Shown piece by piece: positions 23,005 to 33,739 of a DNA stretch of 64,000 nt. Position 1 is the stretch's first letter. Every line of letters starts with the position of its first letter. This DNA is from Platycnemis pennipes (Eukaryota > Arthropoda > Insecta > Odonata > Platycnemididae). The position numbers and the translations under genes are program-made. The notes below the pieces were generated by a model, which saw only the letters and a program-made list of their open reading frames with translations, did no database searches and was not told the DNA's origin. The stretch lies in NCBI GenBank assembly GCA_933228895.1, contig OW121853.1, positions 5,524,494 to 5,588,493 of the forward strand, in the 5' to 3' direction.

Positions 23005-23595
23005 AAAGCATAGTCTCCTACCAGGTTTCGAATGGTGGGTCGACCTCTACACACAGAGGCTAGCTGCGAGATAAGCACGCCAATTCATCAAATAAACAGT
23101 TGTAGACAAAAAGCTATGACATTCCGCGGTGGTAACGGTGTATCCTTGGGTACGGTATGAACTCTTTCAAGTGATACATACGCGTGTAGTTGTCGTAACC
23201 CGGAGACGGGAGATTGCCAACAATTATACTTCCCGTCACCAGGAGGAGACGGCTTCATAGGAGTGAAGGTAGAGATGAAAATTGTCGGTACAGTGACATT
23301 CACTTCACTACAGGCGAAGATACATTCACTTTAATATTTTTAGAACTGTAATATGGAAGGCATGGGGAAACCATTACTATTCCGAAGAGTTATGAGCTGA
23401 TTTCTTTTAAATGAAGACGTGACGGAAGTGTCTAGTAAAATAGCGCCCTACTTGGACCACTGGGAGAGGACTACATAAAAGAGTACATCAGTCAAATGTG
23501 ATAAGTTCTTAGGGCAAGAACAATGAACGTAAGACTGATTTGGACGTAGAAGGTTGTAAAACCTGAAGGTGGAAATACTGACGATCATCTACAGT
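23005..23595 (+). mobile_element. LINE 5' fragment (3'-truncated, RTE-like)
   Basis: Aligns in the same orientation with the 5' region of the long LINE (46240-46292 and 47226-47810). Shared blocks include ACCAGGTTTCGAATGGTGGG, TAGCTGCGAGATAAGC, ACTTCACTACAGGCG, GAGTACATCAGTCAA and AAGGTGGAAAT. It stops just after the start of the endonuclease region. Unlike the usual 5' truncation, the 3' part is missing. It lacks the hAT insertion of the other copy and so gives an empty site. Confidence 0.75.
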
Positions 23596-24243
23596 CGGAT
23601 TCAAAAGTAATGCATCAAATCGAGCGGCGCCACTTTCGCCGTGTTTCGGAATTGAGTGTCTACCTGTTCTACAGTTACCATGACCGTTCCCTTTTCATTT
23701 ATTAACTTAGAAACTGTATAGAATGTGTCTTCCCGGATGAAGGACAACATTTTAAATACATTTCATCGATTGGCACGATGAATTAGAAAGAATATTCGTC
23801 ACGCATGTTTATGGAACAACTTTTCCACAGGAAATATATTACCCGACTTATATTAACGTATTTCGGAACGATCACGGCTGTCTTTTGCTCTTCCGGTCTT
23901 GGATTGCCATAATAGTAATTGCAATAACCTTGTTCTAATTGCTGTGGATACTCCTCTGAACTGCTTTTAAGGGAGACACAAATCCACAACACGAAGTCTC
24001 GATACAAATGAGGGATATGAGAATGTATGCATACGATATGATCATATATTATTGTATAACCATGGCCGTGATGCTTACGGCAAGTCATTCGAAGCAAAGA
24101 GAAGTGTTCAGAGCATGGGATCAGTTCTGTCGGATGCCGTTTCTTTCTGTGCACTACTTCTTATAATTGTTCTTTATTACTTTATTTTACGATGAGCATT
24201 TAAAAAGTTTTTTTCCTTTTTCCTATTTTACTAGCCCATAGAG
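23596..24243. other. Intron 1 sequence; nothing recognised
   Basis: No coding or repeat signal recognised. Confidence 0.45.
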
Positions 24244-24471
24244 ATTGTGGGAAAAGTATTTTCTTTTAAATATAAGAATGAAAAATTAATTTACTAAGAC
24301 AGCTTCCAAAATCTTTCCTGCCGCTTGAGAGAGAAGCATGGGGAGAGCAGTAATGGAGGTATGTGAGGGAGTAGGTGAGTGTTTGAAAGTGAAGGGTGAA
24401 TTTATCAAGTCGGTTAGATTTGCATGTGATAAAGGGTAATTGTGGGAAAAGTATTTTCTTTTAAATATAAG
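24244..24471. repeat. Direct repeat, 33 bp, period 195
   Basis: ATTGTGGGAAAAGTATTTTC plus TTTTAAATATAAG is present identically at 24244-24276 and 24439-24471, with weaker similarity beyond. Probable local duplication. Confidence 0.8.
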
Positions 24472-24997
24472 TACGAAAATTTTTTTATGAAGACCGCTTC
24501 AAAAATTATCGGGAACCTCTTTGCCCCACGCTTCGTAAATAAATCTTTAAAAGGTTCGAAGTTATATTCCTCGAGCAACATCCTGACAGCTCTTATGTCA
24601 ATAAATAAATCTCCAGTTACTGAAGGTATTTTCATTTTTTTTTGACAACGCAGAATGAACGCAAGATGAATAACCCACCGGTGCAAACCAACGAAAACTG
24701 CAACGTCAGCTTTACGTCACGACATGGTCAATTCTTTTCTCTTTTCCTATGACTGCTATGAGCCTTACGGATAATCAGGAGAAAACAGCAGGGACAGTGA
24801 AGTATTTTTGACAATATAGGAATCAGGAAGAATAGTGACACAAGGTTTATTTATGACAAAAGGAATCACCTATTTTGCTTGACTAACGGCAAATTCTGAT
24901 TAACATTTTATTAACAGAAAGAAGTATAATTTGCTCGGACATAAACAATTATTTATTCATTAATTTCATACAACAAATATAAAATTTCTGGCTCTTA
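24472..24997. other. Intron 1 sequence; nothing recognised
   Basis: AT-rich flank of the Tc1 pseudogene. No convincing terminal inverted repeat was identified. Confidence 0.4.
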
Positions 24998-26097
24998 TTA
25001 TTTAGTAATACCACCGCGATTCTGTATTACGGACTGACGTCTATCCTGCATTGACCCCAGCATATTTTGGAATATTGTTCGTCGCCGGGATAAACTGCCC
25101 CACACTTCTCTCACATGAGCTTCCAAAGCTGCTTCTGTCCTCTCACCCTCATTTTCCCATTCCGTAACAATGAGGCCCCAGACGTTCTCAATGGGATTGA
25201 GGTCTGGCGAATTTGACGGCCACGGTAGCACCTCAATACTGCGATGCTGCTGGAAGAAGAGTGTTGTTTCCGCTGACCTATGGATGGGGCAGTTGTCCTG
25301 CACAAAAACTACGTCCTCTTCCTCAGGTACGACCTCGGATACGTATGGCAGCAAGTGTGTCCTTAAAATACCGACATACTCCTGGGATTTCATTCTCCTC
25401 GGTGTTTTGACCAGAGGCCCTGGCCTCTCCTCAGACATTGCCCCCCAAGAGCTAAGACTTATGTGACCAGGTTTATTATTTCTTAAAATATGCTCTGCCT
25501 GGAACCTGCGAAAAATTCGAAATGGAGTTTTGATAAAATAATTCACTAATCACAAGAAATGTTGACTCTTTTTATTGATCTTTTACCTGGAGTTACGTGG
25601 GCGCCAAAGTTGAACTTGGCCATGTTGGTCACTTATAAAGGTTTTTTCATCACTGAAAATAACCAAATCCCAATAGGCTTCGCTCATTTCTGCATATGCC
25701 TGAGCGAATTCACGCGGTGTTCACGGTGTGTGTGTCAACTTCACGGTGTTCTTCGTTTACCACGGGCTTTATCGCCGGCATGTAATTGTGGATACCTGCT
25801 CAATGAGTCGCCGCCGTATTGTTGAACTACTGCAATTCATTCGTTGTCGTTCCATGACGGCAGCTCCACCGGTCAACGAAGGCTGATCTAAACAACTTTG
25901 TCGCACTTCTTCATCCAGTTGCCTAGTTGTGCACCGAGGCCTCCCACTTTTCGGTCTTGTTCTTTAAGACTCATCACTCTCCCTATATCGCTTTATCCAT
26001 CCAATTGTGCTCTCATCTACTTTTAATTCTCGGTCACTCCAACTCCTGCCACCACCATCCCTATAATTTTGCCTCTCTTTGCCTCGTTTAGCGGCAT
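24998..26097 (-). pseudogene. Tc1-type transposase pseudogene
   Basis: Read from an ATG at 26097: MPLNEAKRGKIIGMVVAG, then a broken helix-turn-helix with stops, the GGRPRCTT-like linker of Tc1 transposases, and the first catalytic segment WDLVIFSDEKTFIS (about 25640-25680). The frame open over the last 549 bp contains VFVQDNCPIH (second Asp) and SNSPDLNPIENVW (Glu), ending at 24998. I count 35 residues between the second Asp and the Glu, against the 34 usual for Tc1. The family cuts and pastes at TA sites. The N-terminal half is disrupted by several stops and shifts, so it is inactive. Confidence 0.85.
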
Positions 26098-27162
26098 ACC
26101 TGTCTGTTCACTGCCACGAACTAAAATGAACAGATGGGTTGCCGTAGGGTTCTCGAGTAAAAACGACTGATTTCAATTTCCCCATTTTACTAACCTACCA
26201 TTCTGCCGAGAAGTAAGACCGCGGCACGGTGCTGCATGAACTCGACAGCTATACCCGGCGATTCCTGGCACAGGTATAGCGCGACACACCAACTCACAAG
26301 CATTCCGATCACCATCCCGAGACAACAGGGAGAGGGGGAGGGCAATCCCCCACCCCCCCACCAAAATCCGGGAATTTTTTGTCATTGACCAAAAATTGAA
26401 AGCCTAAATAATTTTTTTCATATTAAGTACCTACGGTTTTATGCTTATTCTTTACTAAGTAAGACTTTCGTATTCATTTTACAAGAGCCGAAATAGAGCA
26501 AAATAGTAATATTTCATGAATAAGGGTAACAAAATATGCACAATGAAATGCACCATTTTGCACATAGAGTATTCCGAATTTCCGGGAGGAGACGCCCGGA
26601 CCACCTTTTTTTCACCCTGTTAGCACCGAAAACCACTTTCGGTACATGCAATTAACGATAATTAAGCATAAAATAAACCCTATTGGCAACACTGAACATG
26701 AGTTAAAGTAAAAGTAATAACGCAAAAAGGATACACGTAGATGCCTATTATAGACCACTGGACGCAGACGCCATCACAATATTGGAACTACTGGGTGGCT
26801 TCTGATAACCAATTTTCAAATTCTCTGACTTTTACCTGATGGCTTTACCAATTTCCCTGACCGATCGCCAAAAGGTCTCCTATTATCGGAATACTTTATT
26901 TCTTCTGAATTAAATTTTCGTCAAAACTCAGAAAATGTTAAAAGCTGAAGTCAATGAATTAAAAGCTACAAGAATGAAAAAACATATCGAAACTCCGCCC
27001 TAATAATGAAAACATATATGAAACCTTCACAAGTTAAGCCCTCACACAAATTGTACACACTTTTAATACATTTTTCACGGCCGTGTATCGAATTTCCGTG
27101 GCCGTGTATGTTTCCTTCGGTAAAATTACAAATTGACAATGTCTACTATATTTAACTCTATT
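26098..27162. other. Intron 1 sequence with CCCTGAC-type repeat scrap
   Basis: 26800-26880 (AATTTCCCTGACCGATCGCC) resembles 29300-29390 (TTTTCCCTGACGATCGCCAC), a dispersed repeat of unknown class. A C-run lies at 26349-26361. No gene is seen. Confidence 0.45.
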
Positions 27163-27935
27163 TTGAACGATAATTTCTTAAAAACTTCTCAAGTTATCTA
27201 CATGAGACTTCATAAGGTGAAAGGTCAATCTTTTTTAAATGCATATTCTGAAGCAGAACCTTGTAACTATTTATTTTCTACCGAAAAGTTTTGATAAAAA
27301 AAACTCTGTTATTTTCGTTATTTAACGACTTACAAGAAATTTTAAATCACCGTAGGCACCGAATACACGCACTGTTGGCAAATATAAATGCTAAAGTTAT
27401 AACAATTCAGTACTTTGTCCCGTATCGACTTGTATCTGTTCAACAAATTTTCAACCCGGTAGAGCTGTGCGCAGGGCTGCTCGCCACGTTAGGGTAAAAG
27501 AGAATGCGTTGCAGCGCTGCCAAGTCGACGTTTGTTATGATCCACATCCCCGCAGGGTCCCCCGCACCAGCCGACCGCGCGAGCTGTCGAAGAGGCAACC
27601 GCGCACGCTTTTTCCTCTCCCTTCCCTCTTTTCCTCGGCGGCTCAGCGGGACTCAAAACAAGGAGAAACAAATTTCTACCTGGACAATGGTAATAATTTT
27701 TCATTATTTTAAATATAATATTAGTCAACAGTGCGTGTATGCGTTGCCTATGGTGCTTTAAAATTTCTTATAAGTTAACGAAAATAGCAGAGTTTTAATT
27801 ATCAATAACTTTTGGCTCGTAAATAAATAGTTAACTGGTTCTGCTTGAGCATATGCATTTAAAAAAGATAGATCTTGAACCTAATTAAGTCTCATGTTGA
27901 TAACTTGAGAAGTTTTTGAAAAATTATCGTTCAAA
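27163..27935. repeat. Long inverted repeat (~220-bp arms)
   Basis: The left arm (27163-27380) and the reverse complement of the right arm (27716-27935) share long blocks such as ACTTCTCAAGTTAT, TCTTTTTTAAATGCATAT, AACTATTTATTT, AAGAAATTTTAAA and ACACGCACTGTTG. The ~335-bp middle is more GC-rich. Candidate long-TIR element or hairpin-RNA locus; no target duplication was established. Confidence 0.8.
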
Positions 27936-28510
27936 TTGGAGCTTCCATTTTGTGAGCGCCAAAACCCGTGCTTTTTTCATACAAAGCCAAATAAAAAAAT
28001 TGTTGATATGGTGAAGAATCGCCGATGGTATTCACAAAACGTAGAAATAAATTTTCTTTCACTTTCAGTTTATTTCATTGCAATCGACGAATAGGTTATT
28101 GAGATAGAACACTTCAAACTCGAGTACCTCGACTTTTTGCATGGACAGTAATTCTTCAAGGAAAAGGTGGCGTGTCATGGTAGTTCAGGGAAGTTGAAGA
28201 TTACTGAAAAGGCATCAAAGGGAAAGTTAATGGCCAATTTACTGGCGGACTACAGCACAGGTATCACTAAGCTGCGCGAAAAATACAAACCAAAGCAGAG
28301 TTCTTGGACTGGATCAAAATCGGATGGCACGAGTTTTAGAAGCGAATAGCAATTTGATTAACGTGTTCATAACCCCTTGATTCTAAGAGGGAACAAAAAA
28401 TGTAAAAATATTTGTATATACAAACAAAACGCAATCGCGCCACTGCGAGCGAAAACAGAAAGCAATTAGCAACGTCAGCGTCATATTTAGGAATATCATA
28501 TTTGAGTTAT
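27936..28510 (+). other. Intron 1 sequence; weak pogo-like HTH relic
   Basis: 28167-28349 is open and includes KLKITEKASKGKLMANLLAD, loosely resembling the first HTH of pogo/jerky-type transposases (LKIIEK...KG...LA..Y). There is no flanking support; treat as weak. Confidence 0.25.
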
Positions 28511-28643
28511 TTAAATGAGTTTGGCAATTTTCCACAAAAAAATTCTTTACTTCGACCGCTTTCGATGTGATACATCATGATGTATCACATCGAAACCGGT
28601 CGAAGTAAAGAATTTTTTGTGGAAAATTGCCAAACTCATTTAA
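28511..28643. repeat. 133-bp near-perfect palindrome
   Basis: Arms 28511-28577 and 28578-28643 are reverse complements apart from one base and one A-run length difference, with no loop (centre TACATCA|TGATGTA). The right half includes CATCGAAACCGGTCGAAG, followed by TAAAG. This resembles the GAAACCGGT-type ends of some Penelope-like elements. Confidence 0.9.
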
Positions 28644-29405
28644 TTATGTTATTCCACCATATAACGCCTGAAACGTCTCTTTTTAATCATATTTGAGGTA
28701 GTTTGTGACCTAACGAAATTGCTTCGAGAGGGAGCTAAGGGGGCCATTCAATAATTACGTCGAGCGTGAAAGGTGGGGAGGGGAGGACTCGTCTTATGGT
28801 TTCGCGAAGGGGGGTATGGAAATCGAAGATGATCTTGTGTAAGATTATGTTTACACGTGTGATCGTACTTGTATTACCGTTTTAATATTCATCGTCTCGT
28901 ACTTTTAGAACTGCAAGAACGTATATTCTACGAGCTAGCGTCTCCAGCTACCTCACGACCTGAGTCTCGGAAGTTAAAAAAAAACGCGAGGCAAATCTTC
29001 CGCACAACATAGCCTCGGATTTGTTATGATGAGCGGAATACATGGTGACTATGAATTTTAACACTAATCGGCAAATATTGCATTAAGGATATACAAAAGG
29101 GATACATTGTACGTCTGATTCACAACTAAGTAACTAAAAGACAAAACTAATAAGATTCACAACTGAATGTTCCACAAATAGATGGGGCTTATTCCATGCA
29201 CATCAGCGACGGATATTAGTTCTTGTTGGTGAAATAAAGGGCGGGAAAGGCTGGCCGATAAACGTAATGGTAGATAAATAACGAGAATTTCAATTTGTTT
29301 CTCCCTGACCGTCACTAGAATTCCCAGACTTTTCCAGAAATGCAAAATTCCCAGACAATTCCCGGTTTTCCCTGACGATCGCCACCCTGTCAAAAGAGCC
29401 CTGTG
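28644..29405. other. Intron 1 sequence with dispersed-repeat pieces
   Basis: 28738-28800 (GGGGCCATTCAATAATTACG, then a GGGGAGG run) resembles the repeat at 57655-57720. 29300-29390 carries a CCCTGAC repeat scrap. No gene is seen. Confidence 0.4.
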
Positions 29406-30504
29406 TCTACTGTGTGACGAAGTGATAAAAATAACGGCGCATAATTTTCAAACTGTGGAAAAAAGTCATCCCACACTCTGGGCTTTGTTACCGGTTAATA
29501 CAGAACAGAGCGGTTTCAATGGAAAATTGAGTTCTCTTCGTGTACTCATGAAAAGTATTGGCTTCAAGCAAGTAAAATTATAGGAAATGATTTTTTAAAT
29601 GAATTAACTTGGTCTAACTTTTAAAACATCTAATAACAAGGTAATTTAAAGTGAAAAGTATGATATTCGCTTGAAGAGGATGGCATATCTGAGGAAAATC
29701 ATGAAATTCAGAGAAGAAGGGCTACCCATAGTATTTATTTACAGATGAAACTTATGTCCACTCATCCCACACCACGCCCTTCCAGTGGACGAGTGGAGAT
29801 GCACATGGGCTGAGAGCACCTGTATCTAAGGGACTGCTATTAAGTATCGTTCATGCTGGTTAGCATAGGAAGTAATTTTTAAACTGACATAGATGACTCA
29901 TTGCAGACCCTGAAATATGCTTCATAGAGTTTATGTTTATAAAAAGCTATCATTTTTTCAGGTGGAGAAATAGGATTCATTCCAGGACCCCTACTAGTGT
30001 TTAAATCAGACCTGAAAACAGGAGATTATCACGGTGACATGAATCATGAAAATTATTTTAAGTGGCTAAGAAATCATCTCATCCCAAACCGGCCGTCTAA
30101 TTCTGGGGTGGAATACCCGGCGAACGATACAAAGATTGAGTTATTTGAAAAAATTAAAAGAAATAGGGGGTCTGTGGTGGACCAGGTGGACAGTATTCTG
30201 GCTGAATATGGACATTCGACAGTTAGGTTGCCTCCCCACTATCCGGAGCTCGACCCGATTGAAAAGATATGGGGACTTTTAAAAAACTAGGTGGCAATGC
30301 ACAACGTTTCCTTCAAATTGGACGATGTGAAAGTCCTGGTTCAGGAAAAGTGCTGCAATTGGTAAGGACGAGTGGTGAAAAGTGTGCGAAAAGGTGAAAA
30401 ACAATTAAATAAGCAATGAAATGGTGCGTGATGAAGTCGAGAATGAACTTTTAATTACTCTGTCCGAGACTGAAGATGAGAGTTCTTCCGATTCTGAAAG
30501 TTAG
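29406..30504 (+). pseudogene. DDE-type transposase pseudogene with a spliceosomal intron
   Basis: Successive pieces read PTLWALLPVN..SGFNGKLSSLRVLM, then YDIRLKRMAYLRKIMKFREE, GLPIVF, TDETYVHSSH (first catalytic Asp; a TTTA duplication shifts the frame here), LRAPVSKG, SIVHAG, an intron (29859-29961, GT...TTTTTTCAG, phase 1), GEIGFIPGPLLVFKSDLKTG, and PPHYPELDPIEKIWGLLKN (final Glu). It ends in an acidic Ser-rich tail (ETEDESSSDSES, stop at 30504). This matches a DDE endonuclease transposase family widespread in arthropods (IS630/Tc1-like). The segment with the second catalytic Asp is deleted near 30110. Dead. Confidence 0.7.
29859..29961 (+). other. Intron within the DDE transposase pseudogene
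   Basis: CATGCTG|GTTAGC at the donor and TTTTTTCAG|GTGGAG at the acceptor. Removing the 103 bp restores HAG-GEIGF, the contiguous motif of the family, which is strong evidence that it is a real intron. Confidence 0.7.
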
Positions 30505-31091
30505 TAACCCTCCGACGGTCGCGTGTATGTAGGAGATACACACGTGGTGAATTCGGTCTAAAATTGTATAACATTGCAGGCACTGCACTGTGCCTTCCTT
30601 TTCTATTCATTCCAGATTCCATTGCTTTACTTATGTCCTATTTTGACGTTCAGTGAGTCGTCACTGTTCTTCCTCAGGTCAACTTTGTATTTCTGACATA
30701 CGCGCGACCGTTCCGATGTTTAAAATTCCAGCCATGACCTTCATAGTTTCTTCCCTCGTTTACATTTTTACGTTGCGTTCTTTTATAAAATAATTGCTAT
30801 TTTTATTCATATAATGAGTATTTATTAACCATACTCTAATTATTTCAAACTTTTAGCAACTGCACTTCTCCAAATTTGAAATTCGCGAGAACAAGAATTA
30901 GCTTGTAGGAGATCGGTTTGGTGGGGTGGCTAGTGTGCTGATTTCCCACGGCTAGGGCCGGGAACATTGTAATAAAATGTTACTTTGAAAACAAAAATTG
31001 CGGGCTGAGAGCGCGCTTGATACTGGGCAAAAATTCTCGTGTAGGCTACAATGAGACCCTGCCTTCCCCTACGCTCCCGAGCGGAGGGATA
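30505..31091. other. Intron 1 sequence with a SINE C-like head (30912-30970)
   Basis: GGTTTGGTGGGGTGGCTAGT then CTGATTTCCC resembles the head of SINE family C (GGGTTGGTGTGGCAGCTAGA). The rest is AT-rich and unrecognised. Confidence 0.4.
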
Positions 31092-31162
31092 TACAGGGTG
31101 CGGCAACATAACTTCCTTTTTTCAAAACTTAATAAAACCCAATATATGAATCAGGAATTTTT

Positions 31163-32390
31163 TATTTGTTTTTTATAATGTAGGCACATATCTAAAGTCC
31201 TGTTTGACACAGTTTTGAAGATCAAATCAGGTAGGTGACGTCCCCCATTCTCCATACACTGAGTAAACCGGTTTCTGGCGTTTGTAATGACTCTTGCCAG
31301 CATAGCAGGGGTTATGTTGGCAATTTCTTCCTGAATGTTGGTTTCAAGGCTTGTAGGGTCCTTGGATGGTTCACATAAACACGGGATTTCAAAAAACCCC
31401 ATCGAAAAAAATCACAAGGGGACAAATCGGGATAGCGGGCCGGCCACTCCAAATCGCCCCCAATTGAGATGAGGCGCTCTGGGAAGTGTTCCCTCAAAAC
31501 AGCCATCGATGCTCTTGAAGTGTGAGCCGTGAGCCACCGTCTTGTTGGAACCAAATATCCCCCAAGTCCAACTCATCTAGCCGTGGAAACAAAAATTCCT
31601 GTATCATGTTTAGATACCGGTCTGAATTCACTGTGACTTCATTTTCCTCAAAGAACCAGGGACCAATAATTCCAGCTGAGGAAATTGCACACCACACTGT
31701 TACTTTAGGTGAATGCCTTTTCTAGCTCAACTGGTAGATTACCTGGCCGGAAATCAGGGGGTCCGAGTTCGAGTACCGGTCAAGGCGAATGATTTTTTCT
31801 CTGTGGAATATTTACTAGAATGCAAAGGCCTTTGATGCCATTATCAAGGATAGGTGTCAGCCCAGTAGCGCATGTTTTGTTTATTGACGGATCCACACAA
31901 ATGAAAATGGGGTTCATCACTAAAAGACAACAATAGCGTCCTCAGGAACGATTTCGAGAAGAACCTCACACGCGTTCCTCCGAGAATATGGAAGTAACTT
32001 TTAGAAAGCTCCTGCACAATCTCCATCTTGTAAAGATGATAATGAAGATCATCATGAAGAATTCTCCTCACAGAACGATCGGAAAGTTCAAGGGCAGACG
32101 CATGTTTGCGCGCCGAATGCCGTGGTGATTGCAAAATTGAAGCTCTCACTGCCTCAATGTTCTCAGGTGATCTAATGAGCCGAGGGACTCCAGTTTTTCG
32201 TCTTGTCGCAGTTGCAGTACGTCTGAACGAAGTGACCCATGTAACAATTGATTTCCGGTCAGGGACAGGGGCCAACGGGGCTCAATTAAAGCGATTCCGA
32301 ATGGCGCGCTGGGTTTCGATCACAGAACATCCGCTCGAAAAATAGGCCTCAATGGCAAACGCACGCTCCTCACTGTCCCAACGCATGATG
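31163..32390 (-). pseudogene. Mariner (DD41D-like) transposase pseudogene
   Basis: The N-terminal HTH part (PDRKSIVTWVTSFRRTATAT, SARKHASALELSDRSVRRIL) is followed by FSDEPHFHLCGSVNKQNMRY (first Asp), a SINE insertion, VTVWCAISSAGIIGPWFFEE, WFQQDGG (second Asp), a one-base frameshift, HTSRASMAVLREHFPERLIS, YPDLSPCDFFRWGFLKSRVY (third Asp) and the tail MLARVITNARNRFTQCMENG. Counting across the frameshift gives about 41 residues between the second and third Asp, the DD41D spacing reported for rosa-like mariners. It is inactivated by frameshifts and the SINE. Confidence 0.85.
31717..31817 (+). mobile_element. SINE family A inserted in mariner, with 6-bp target duplication
   Basis: Flanked by GAATGC at 31711-31716 and 31818-31823. 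It contains an A box (TAGCTCAACTGG) and a B box (GAGTTCGAGTACC), with GGCCGGAAATCAGGGGGTCC between, close to the heads at 18769 and 50790. It splits the mariner codons HERPLHS-PKVT: the pieces AAAGGCCTTTGCATTC and GCATTCACCTAAAG flank it. This gives a clear relative age: mariner first, SINE later. Confidence 0.85.
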
Positions 32391-32507
32391 GCAACTGAAC
32401 TTTGTGGGAACAAAACTTTATAGTCACGCCACTCGAACGAGACCACCAGCGCTCCGCTACGACATCAACCGACTGAATGGCGCGCATTTTAAAAAAGGAA
32501 GTCTGTA

Positions 32508-33737
32508 TTAGCGGAGCGGAGGGATTAGGAGGGGGCGTTCCCCTCCTACGTAACTGCCGCCCCCAAAGGCATCTTCCCCTCCACTCGCTGTCGCTCCACG
32601 CACTTAGGTGCCACCAACTTTCAATCGGACTCTTACCTCTCCGGGCTAACCTGGAGGACCTGCGTCCTTATTCTCTTTCTGAAACTCTCCTGGTATCCAA
32701 GGGATACCATAGGTTTTCGGGACTCGCGTTAACTTTTTGTAAACATTCTAATGAGGAAATCAATGAAACGCAACCTCGGTTTCGTTGCTGGGGAGATAAC
32801 CGAGGTTGCGTTTCAAACGAGAATACGGGCCCTGAACAAGGAGGTCGCGTCACTGCAACATGCCTTCTCTTTAAGGAGGAACCTGCACTTCGAAATACTC
32901 TATATTCTTGTGATTTATATAATTTGCGAAAATAATTATTTTCGAAGATATTGAGAATTTTAATGCCAAATTAACCGATAATGAGGAGACTGCACAGATA
33001 TCACCTGCTTTTATTAAATATGCAAATATATATTAAGTATCAGCATAAACTGACTTTTAGGCATTTAAATTAGTAAATAATAATAAAAAATGGGAAAATG
33101 TAAGACAGCTGAGGGAATTGATTCTAACTTTGAAGTGATTGCGATTATCAGCTAGCAGAGGTAGAGCGGCTGAAAATAAAAAAACTAAGTAATAATTAAA
33201 TAAATAGTAAAAGGGCATTAACTGCAAATTAATTAATCATTTTCAATAAAAACATACTTATCTTATTAACTTTACAATTTTAATGATTTCAAAACAGATT
33301 ATCCTGAATCATCCTCCTTGTATTTACTCGCTGAGTATTCTTGCAAGAGCTCACTGACCTCTTTAGGCAGATTTTTTAGGGCAATGTATTTATTTAATTC
33401 AGCACCTAATGTACTGATGAATGGATCAGAGATCAGGATTAGTCTCCGGAAAACGTCCTCATTCACGTGGAATCTTGACAGTATTTTCTTTTATCTTTAT
33501 TTCGCGATTCCTGAGCCTCCTCCGAAAGCTCTCCAATCGGAAGAAGAGCTGACACAATCACATCTGCACCATGCAGCAGAACTTTATGTACAATGGGTGG
33601 CATGTAGAACCACTCATTAAGTTTAGCATAAAATTTTTCCGTACCCATACAATGTTTAAATCTTTAAAATTTCGGGTATCAGTTAGAAGGACGAATGACA
33701 AAGCTCTCAAAATATTTGAAAATTTAATGATAAGTTC
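32508..33737. other. Intron 1 sequence with one hairpin (32765-32814)
   Basis: GAAACGCAACCTCGGTT and its exact reverse complement are separated by 16 bp at 32765-32814. The surroundings at 32510-32730 are GC-richer. No gene is recognised; the ORFs here are short and overlapping. Confidence 0.5.
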
Positions 33738-33739
33738 TA

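Larger units (their letters stand above)
31094..32505 (-). mobile_element. Mariner-type element (rosa/DD41D-like) with TA duplications
   Basis: The left end is TA-CAGGGTGCGGCAACATAAC, then TTCC and a T-run. The reversed right end is TA-CAGACTTCCTTTTTT, the same repeat with 14 bases missing. TA duplications lie at 31092-31093 and 32506-32507. The minus strand encodes a complete but broken transposase (separate entry) and is itself interrupted by a 101-bp SINE. Confidence 0.85.

Noticed and set aside
28167..28349. Pogo-like HTH gene
   Set aside because: A short resemblance only, with no second motif or terminal repeats nearby; kept as a weak note.
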